Of a stretch of DNA of 10,946 nucleotides, positions 6,932 through 10,946 are shown one piece after another. The number at the start of each line of letters is the position of its first letter. Position 1 is the first letter of the stretch. Source of the DNA: an uncultured Rhodospirillaceae bacterium (GTDB taxonomy: Bacteria > Pseudomonadota > Alphaproteobacteria > Thalassobaculales > Thalassobaculaceae); NCBI GenBank assembly GCA_937891725.1, contig CALAHL010000831.1:1-10946 (forward strand), read 5' to 3'. Below the pieces are notes generated by a model. That model was not told where the DNA came from and searched no databases. It saw only the letters and a list, made by a program, of their open reading frames with translations. The position numbers and the translations under genes were made by a program.

Positions 6932-6972
6932 GCAACGCATTCGGTGCGGGTCCAAGCATTCGAATGCGTTGC
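6932..6972. terminator. 12-bp inverted repeat after the receptor gene (hairpin, no T-tract)
   Basis: GCAACGCATTCG (6932-6943) is exactly repeated in inverted orientation as CGAATGCGTTGC (6961-6972), with a 17-base loop, starting 7 bases after the receptor stop. The right arm is also part of an independent palindrome, GCATTCGAATGC (6956-6967), so two competing foldings are possible. No run of T follows, so it is not a classical intrinsic terminator. It may act as a partial terminator, an mRNA-stabilising hairpin between receptor and PepSY gene, or a dispersed repeat. Confidence 0.5.
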
Positions 6973-7064
6973 GGCACACCCTCAATCGATCTGATCTGAG
7001 ACGGAGTCACGGCCGACACGCTGTCATCTTGAGTGATCGTGTGTCGGTGCTCCGCCTCTAAGCC

Positions 7065-7069
7065 GGAGG
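7065..7069 (+). promoter_or_regulatory. Ribosome binding site of the PepSY gene
   Basis: GGAGG lies 8 bases ahead of ATG 7078 and decides the start against an in-frame GTG at 7033, which has no ribosome binding site. Confidence 0.75.
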
Positions 7070-7077
7070 CCCGCCAC

Positions 7078-8190
7078 ATGCCGTATCGATCCCTGCGCAA
7101 GCTGCATCTCATCGTCTCTCTGCTGGTGGCTGGTCCTTTGCTGGTGCTCAGCCTGACAGGCGCGCTTCTGGTCTACGCGCCGGAAATCCAACGCCTGGTC
7201 TCCCCGGCCGGCTGGTCGGTGCCAGTGCCGAGCGCAGCGGCACTTCCTCCGATCCGGGTCCTGGACCGGATCACGGAACAGCGGCCGGACCTGTCGGTCT
7301 GGGCCCTGTCCCTCGCGAAATCAGATGGTGATCCCCATACCGTCTGGCTGTCCGGCGGAGCGGGGGTTCTGAATATCAACCCGTCGACAGGGGAGATCCT
7401 CGCCCATTTCAAACCTAAGGACACGTTCCAAGGCTGGATGACCGCGCTTCACCGCCGCTGGCTGGCGGAGGGAGAGACCGCACGCTGGATCCGAAACGGA
7501 CTGTCCGGAATCGCCCTGCTGCTGATCGTCCAGATCGGCCTCGGTCTCTGGCTCTGGCTGAAGCCGCCCTCCCCGCTGCGCCGGCTGGCGGTCCCCGTCG
7601 GCCACGGCACCCGGCTTGCGGTGCTGCGCGGCCACCAGCTCAGCGGAGTGGTGACCGCGCTGCTGCTGGTGGTGGTCGCCTTCACGGGACTCGCCATGTA
7701 CTGGACCGAGCCAGCCAGGGCGCTGATCGAATGGGTGACGCTGAGCAGGGTTGAACGGCCCGAACCCGCACCCTTCGAGGGGCTGCGGCCGATTGCCGAC
7801 TTGAACGAGGCCCTGTCCCTGGCGATGGCTGAGGCCCCGGAGGCGGAACTCCACACGATCCGGCCGCCGGACACGCCCGGCGCCCCGCTGATCGCCACCC
7901 TGTTCGCCCCCGATCAGACCGCACCAACCCGGATCTGGGTCGGTGACGATCCGGCCCGGGTGCTGTTCGTCCACGACGGTCGCGAGATCACGGCCGCCAC
8001 CTGGATCTGGCACATGCGCTACATGCTGCATGTCGGCGATTTCGCAGGCCCGCTGGTCCGCGCACTCTGGGTGCTCGTGGCGCTGGCCCCGGCCGGTTTC
8101 GTGATCAGCGGTCTCTGGCTGTACCTGGGCCGACGACGACGGGAACGACGGCCATCCGGACCGCGGGTGGCCGGTCGGCTGGCCAGATAA
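7078..8190 (+). CDS. PepSY-TM (PiuB-like) inner-membrane protein
   Basis: A 370-residue integral membrane protein of the PepSY-associated TM family, often encoded beside ferric-siderophore receptors and thought to help reduce or release iron at the inner membrane. Four hydrophobic helices are visible at about residues 9-33, 142-161, 188-209 and 329-351, with periplasmic domains between helices 1-2 and 3-4. Family-typical histidines occur at the helix ends: H10 (RKLHLIVSLL), H125 (ALHRRW), H186 (RGHQLSG), H312 and H318 (WHMRYMLHVGDFAGP). Paired histidines of this kind could bind haem or metal, as proposed for related reductases; this is inference. The C-terminus is a basic tail (YLGRRRRERR) on the cytoplasmic side. 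The gap to the receptor is 153 bases and includes the hairpin, so it may be read through from the receptor promoter. It converges on the transporter operon with three bases between stops. Confidence 0.85.
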   Translation: MPYRSLRKLHLIVSLLVAGPLLVLSLTGALLVYAPEIQRLVSPAGWSVPVPSAAALPPIRVLDRITEQRPDLSVWALSLAKSDGDPHTVWLSGGAGVLNINPSTGEILAHFKPKDTFQGWMTALHRRWLAEGETARWIRNGLSGIALLLIVQIGLGLWLWLKPPSPLRRLAVPVGHGTRLAVLRGHQLSGVVTALLLVVVAFTGLAMYWTEPARALIEWVTLSRVERPEPAPFEGLRPIADLNEALSLAMAEAPEAELHTIRPPDTPGAPLIATLFAPDQTAPTRIWVGDDPARVLFVHDGREITAATWIWHMRYMLHVGDFAGPLVRALWVLVALAPAGFVISGLWLYLGRRRRERRPSGPRVAGRLAR

Positions 8191-8195
8191 TTTTT
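8168..8195 (+). terminator. Possible intrinsic terminator overlapping the PepSY stop
   Basis: TGGCC (8168-8172) pairs with GGCCA (8181-8185) around an 8-base GC-rich loop, and GATAATTTTT with five T residues follows. The stem lies inside the last codons of the PepSY gene, and the T-tract falls at the convergent junction. The stem is only 5 bp, so the call is tentative. Confidence 0.35.
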
Positions 8196-9312
8196 ACTCG
8201 TGCACGCTCGTCGCCAATCCGTCCGGCTTGGCGGGCGTCGCCAGGATCGGGCCTTGTGGGACGCGACCTTCCTCGACGCCATGGCAGGCGACCAGCGCGC
8301 CGCCGTCCACTGCGATCGGCTGCGGCGCCTCCGACTTGCAGCGGTCGTTGGCGAACGGGCAGCGCGGGTGGAAGGCGCAGCCCGGCGGCGGAGTGATCGG
8401 GTTAGGAACCTCGCCGCCGACCGGCATCCGCTCGCGCCCGGTCATGTCGAGATCGGGAATCGTGTCGAGCAGCATGCGCGTGTAGGGATGGCGCGGCGTA
8501 CTGAAAAGGGTCTTCGACGGGGCCACCTCGACCAGCTTGCCGAGATACATCACCCCGACCCGGTCGCTGATATGGTAGACGACCGCCAGATTGTGGCTGA
8601 TGAACAGGTAGGTCAGCGCGAACTCCCGCTGCAGATCCTTCATCAGGTTAAGGATCTGGGCCTGAACGGATACGTCCAGCGCCGAGGTCGGCTCGTCACA
8701 CACCAGGAACTCCGGCTTGCTCGCCAGGGCCCGGGCGATCGAGATCCGCTGGCGCTGGCCACCGGAAAACTCGTGCGGAAACTTCTCGCCGTCGCGCGGG
8801 TTCAGGCCGACGAAGTTCAGCAACTCGGCGACCCGTTCGGCGGTCTCGGTGTTGCCGGAAGTGAGATTAAACGCACGGATCGGCTCGGCGATGATGTCGC
8901 GGACCCGCCAGCGCGGGTTCAGGCTGGCGTAGGGATCCTGGAAGATCATCTGCAGCCGGCGGCGCATCGGCGCCATTTCCTTGCGCGACAACCCGGCGAT
9001 GTTGTTGCCTTCCAGGGTGATCGAGCCGTCGGTCGGCCCGTAAAGACCGACGATCAGCCGGGCCACGGTGGACTTGCCGCAGCCGCTTTCACCGACCAGC
9101 CCGAAGGTCTCGCCGCGTGCGATCTCGAAATCGATGCCGTCGACCGCCTTCAGGATCTGCTTCGGCTGCTTCTCCAGCACCCGATTGAGCCATGGCGCCG
9201 AGACGTCGAAATACCGCTTCAGCCCCTGAACCTTGAGCATGGCATGGCCGAAACGGCCATCGGTCCGGGCAGGCGCCTTCTCGGCCACATCGGAAACGGG
9301 CGCCTCAGACAT
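8194..9312 (-). CDS. Oligo/dipeptide ABC transporter ATP-binding protein (DppF/OppF type)
   Basis: A 372-residue cytoplasmic ATPase, the second of two nucleotide-binding subunits of an Opp/Dpp-type peptide importer. It has Walker A GESGCGKST (74-82), Q-loop Q125 in FQDP, signature SGGQRQR (183-189), Walker B FLVCDEP (202-208) and switch H240. The C-terminal oligo_HPY domain begins near RHPYTRML, followed by GCAFHPRCPF. Cysteines C312, C318, C325 and one in VACHG form the pattern known to hold a [4Fe-4S] cluster in some relatives. The start is fixed by GGAGGAG (complement of 9320-9326) seven bases upstream. It overlaps the preceding ATPase gene by 8 bases, so expression is coupled. An N-terminal tail of about 24 residues precedes the ABC core. 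Peptide is the default substrate, but nickel, opines or other small solutes use the same family. Confidence 0.9.
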   Translation of the reverse strand: MSEAPVSDVAEKAPARTDGRFGHAMLKVQGLKRYFDVSAPWLNRVLEKQPKQILKAVDGIDFEIARGETFGLVGESGCGKSTVARLIVGLYGPTDGSITLEGNNIAGLSRKEMAPMRRRLQMIFQDPYASLNPRWRVRDIIAEPIRAFNLTSGNTETAERVAELLNFVGLNPRDGEKFPHEFSGGQRQRISIARALASKPEFLVCDEPTSALDVSVQAQILNLMKDLQREFALTYLFISHNLAVVYHISDRVGVMYLGKLVEVAPSKTLFSTPRHPYTRMLLDTIPDLDMTGRERMPVGGEVPNPITPPPGCAFHPRCPFANDRCKSEAPQPIAVDGGALVACHGVEEGRVPQGPILATPAKPDGLATSVHE

Positions 9313-10360
9313 TTGTCTGCTCCTCCAGCTGCGCTTCGGAGACCTGTTCCTTGGCCGCGACCGCGCGCTTGGCGTCTTCGTAACTCAGCGCGTTGGCCTC
9401 GTTGTAGAGCCAGCACGCGACCCGGCTGTCCTCGACCGGAAGCGGCTCCGGCCGATCCCTGAAACAGCGTTCATGGGCTTGCGGACAGCGTGGGTTGAAG
9501 GCACAGCCTTGCGGAATATCGGTCAGGCGCGGCATCGACCCTGGGATCTGCTCCAGCCGTTCGGCATCGTGGCCGACGGCCGGAATCGAGCCCATCAGAC
9601 CATGGGTATAGGGATGCTTGGCGTTCTTGATGACTTCGCGCACAGGCCCGATCTCGGCGATCCGCCCGGCATACATCACCGCCACCCGATCGGCGGTCTC
9701 GGCGATCACGCCCATGTCGTGGGTGACCAGCATGATGGCGGTGCCGTGCTCCCGGCAAAGCTTTTTCAGGAGCGCGATGATCTGGGCCTGGATCGAGACG
9801 TCGAGTGCGGTGGTCGGCTCGTCCGCCACCACCAGGCGCGGATTGACCGCCAGCGCGAGGGCGATCACCACCCGCTGCCGCATGCCGCCGGAGAACTGGT
9901 GCGGATACTGATCAACCCGGCGGGTCGGTGCGGGGATGCCGACCTCGGTCAGCAGCTCGATCGCGCGGTCCCGCGCCTTTGTGGGCGTCATGTCCGTGTG
10001 GGTCATGATCGTCTCGGTCAGCTGACGGCCAACCGAGTAAAGCGGGTTCAGGCTGGTCAGCGGATCCTGGAAGATGGCACCGATCTGCCTACCCCGAATG
10101 CGGCGCATCTGCTCATAGGGCAGATTGTCGATCCGGCGACCTTCCAATAGGATCTCGCCGGCCCCGACCCGGCCTGGCGGCTCCAACAGCCCGATGATCG
10201 CGGCACCGGTCAGGGACTTGCCCGCGCCCGACTCGCCCACAACGCCCAGCACCTCGCCCTCGGCGATGTCGAAGGAGATGTTGTCGACGGCCGTCAGCGT
10301 GCCGCGCCGGGTCGGAAATTCGACGACCAGATTGCGGACCTGAAGAAGGGGATCTGCCAT
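9305..10360 (-). CDS. Oligo/dipeptide ABC transporter ATP-binding protein (DppD/OppD type)
   Basis: A 351-residue ATPase partner of the DppF-type protein; the two form the heterodimeric motor of the importer. Walker A is GESGAGKS (42-49), the Q-loop is in IFQDP near 98, the signature is FSGGMRQR (156-163), Walker B is LVVADEP (176-182) and the switch histidine is H214 in VTHD. The oligo_HPY region follows at about 249-316 (KHPYTHGLMGSIP, GCAFNPRCP), with cysteines C286, C292, C299 and C316 as potential [4Fe-4S] ligands. A tail of about 30 residues after the last cysteine is predicted helical and charged. I take ATG 10360 as the start because GGTGA (complement of 10366-10370) lies 5 bases ahead. 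A GTG at 10369 overlapping the permease stop as GTGA is the alternative, adding three residues. Confidence 0.9.
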   Translation of the reverse strand: MADPLLQVRNLVVEFPTRRGTLTAVDNISFDIAEGEVLGVVGESGAGKSLTGAAIIGLLEPPGRVGAGEILLEGRRIDNLPYEQMRRIRGRQIGAIFQDPLTSLNPLYSVGRQLTETIMTHTDMTPTKARDRAIELLTEVGIPAPTRRVDQYPHQFSGGMRQRVVIALALAVNPRLVVADEPTTALDVSIQAQIIALLKKLCREHGTAIMLVTHDMGVIAETADRVAVMYAGRIAEIGPVREVIKNAKHPYTHGLMGSIPAVGHDAERLEQIPGSMPRLTDIPQGCAFNPRCPQAHERCFRDRPEPLPVEDSRVACWLYNEANALSYEDAKRAVAAKEQVSEAQLEEQTNV

Positions 10361-10365
10361 GGCGA

Positions 10366-10370
10366 TCACC
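10366..10370 (-). promoter_or_regulatory. Ribosome binding site deciding the DppD-type start
   Basis: GGTGA on the minus strand, overlapping the permease stop TGA, lies 5 bases upstream of ATG 10360. The competing GTG at 10369 has no purine-rich site ahead of it. Confidence 0.55.
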
Positions 10371-10946
10371 GCAGCTTGGGGTTAAGCGCATCGCGCAGCC
10401 AGTCTCCGAGGAGATTGACGGCGAGCACCAGGATAGCGAGGGCAGCACCCGGAAAAATCGTGATCCACCACTCGCCCGAGAACAGATAGTCGTTTCCGAC
10501 CCGGATCAAGGTGCCCAGAGACGGCTCGGTCGGCGGCACGCCCACGCCCAGAAAGGACAGGGTCGCCTCGGTGATGATGGCGAGCGCCAGCTGGATCGTC
10601 GCGATCACCAGCACCGGGCCCAGCACGTTCGGCAGGATATGGCGCCACATGATCATGGCCGGATGAATCCCGATGACGTGCGCCGCCTGGACGTATTCCT
10701 TGTTCCGTTCCACCAGCGTCGATCCGCGCACGGTCCGGGCATATTGCACCCAGTTCGACAGCCCGATCGACAGGACCAGAACGAAATAGGCGAGCGTTAC
10801 CTGATCGACCTGCCATTCCGGATGAGTCTTGAAGTAGCCGATGACAATACCGTTGATCAGCAGCGCGATCAGGATCGAGGGAAACGACAGCTGGATCTCG
10901 GCCGCCCGCATGATGAAGGCGTCCACGGCACCACCCACGAAGCCGG
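10366..10946 (-). CDS. Oligo/dipeptide ABC transporter permease (DppC/OppC type), 5' end cut by the window
   Basis: The last 193 residues of an inner-membrane permease. The frame is open past base 10938 to the window edge and reads GFVGGAVDAFIMR, matching the internal GGxxD..IMR segment of DppC proteins, so this is the C-terminal two-thirds and not a complete short gene. The EAA loop that contacts the ATPases is ARTVRGST with EYVQAAHVIGIHP and RHILPNVLGPVLV. The conserved TLSFLGVGVPPTEPSLGTLI and the final helix ending in LLGDWLRDALNPKLR are also present. About four hydrophobic helices are visible. Between the first two is a hydrophilic stretch (KTHPEWQVDQ) where many DppC proteins have a short loop. 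It heads the leftward gene set here; the DppB-type permease and the binding protein would lie to the right. Confidence 0.88.
   Translation of the reverse strand, partial: GFVGGAVDAFIMRAAEIQLSFPSILIALLINGIVIGYFKTHPEWQVDQVTLAYFVLVLSIGLSNWVQYARTVRGSTLVERNKEYVQAAHVIGIHPAMIMWRHILPNVLGPVLVIATIQLALAIITEATLSFLGVGVPPTEPSLGTLIRVGNDYLFSGEWWITIFPGAALAILVLAVNLLGDWLRDALNPKLR

Noticed and set aside
7033..7077. N-terminal extension of the PepSY protein from GTG 7033
   Set aside because: No ribosome binding site there, whereas ATG 7078 has GGAGG at ideal spacing and begins with the first membrane helix.
8200..9462. Plus-strand frame of 420 codons opposite the DppF-type ATPase
   Set aside because: Antisense shadow; Walker and signature motifs are all on the minus strand and the plus translation has no domain features.
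1..10946. Mobile element, CRISPR or phage signature
   Set aside because: I found no transposase, integrase, regularly spaced repeats, tRNA-like attachment site or abrupt compositional change apart from the short AT-rich promoter region near 4840-4900.

Overview
The window looks like an ordinary chromosomal stretch of a GC-rich Gram-negative bacterium. Alphaproteobacteria of the Rhodospirillales type is my best guess. The reasons are strongly GC-biased third codon positions, an outer-membrane TonB-dependent receptor, and Opp/Dpp-type ABC ATPases with the usual proteobacterial layout. The taxonomic guess is inference from style, not from a marker gene. I see no rRNA, tRNA, CRISPR array, insertion sequence or phage gene.

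Left edge (1-345, minus strand): the N-terminal part of a TPR-like protein that runs out of the window. About 280 bp separates it from a divergent rightward operon.

Sugar cassette (624-4814, plus strand): five tightly packed genes, with start/stop overlaps or a 3-base gap at every junction. They encode a WbqC-family protein, a PglD/NeuD-type hexapeptide-repeat acyltransferase, a GH43/GH32-like five-bladed propeller protein, a WecE/RffA-type sugar 4-aminotransferase and a SAM methyltransferase. Together they suggest making and decorating an N-acylated 4-amino-4,6-dideoxyhexose for a surface polysaccharide or glycoprotein. The sugar nucleotide precursor enzymes and the glycosyltransferases are not in the window. 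This is the least described part of the window, chiefly because the WbqC and propeller proteins have no clear biochemical role.

Iron module (about 4840-8190, plus strand): an AT-rich leader with a Fur-box-like element, a TonB-dependent receptor with signal peptide and TonB box, a 12-bp perfect inverted repeat just after its stop, then a four-helix PepSY-TM (PiuB-like) inner-membrane protein. This fits uptake of a ferric chelate with reduction or release at the inner membrane. The PepSY gene converges on the next operon with only 3 bases between the stop codons.

Peptide transporter (8194-10946, minus strand): three genes of an Opp/Dpp-type ABC importer in the order permease (DppC type, cut by the right edge), ATPase (DppD type), ATPase (DppF type), each overlapping or abutting the next. 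The other permease and the binding protein would lie beyond the right edge.

The modules look like three independent housekeeping or accessory units. I do not see convincing evidence of a wholly new system. The best candidate for new biology is the five-gene sugar cassette.
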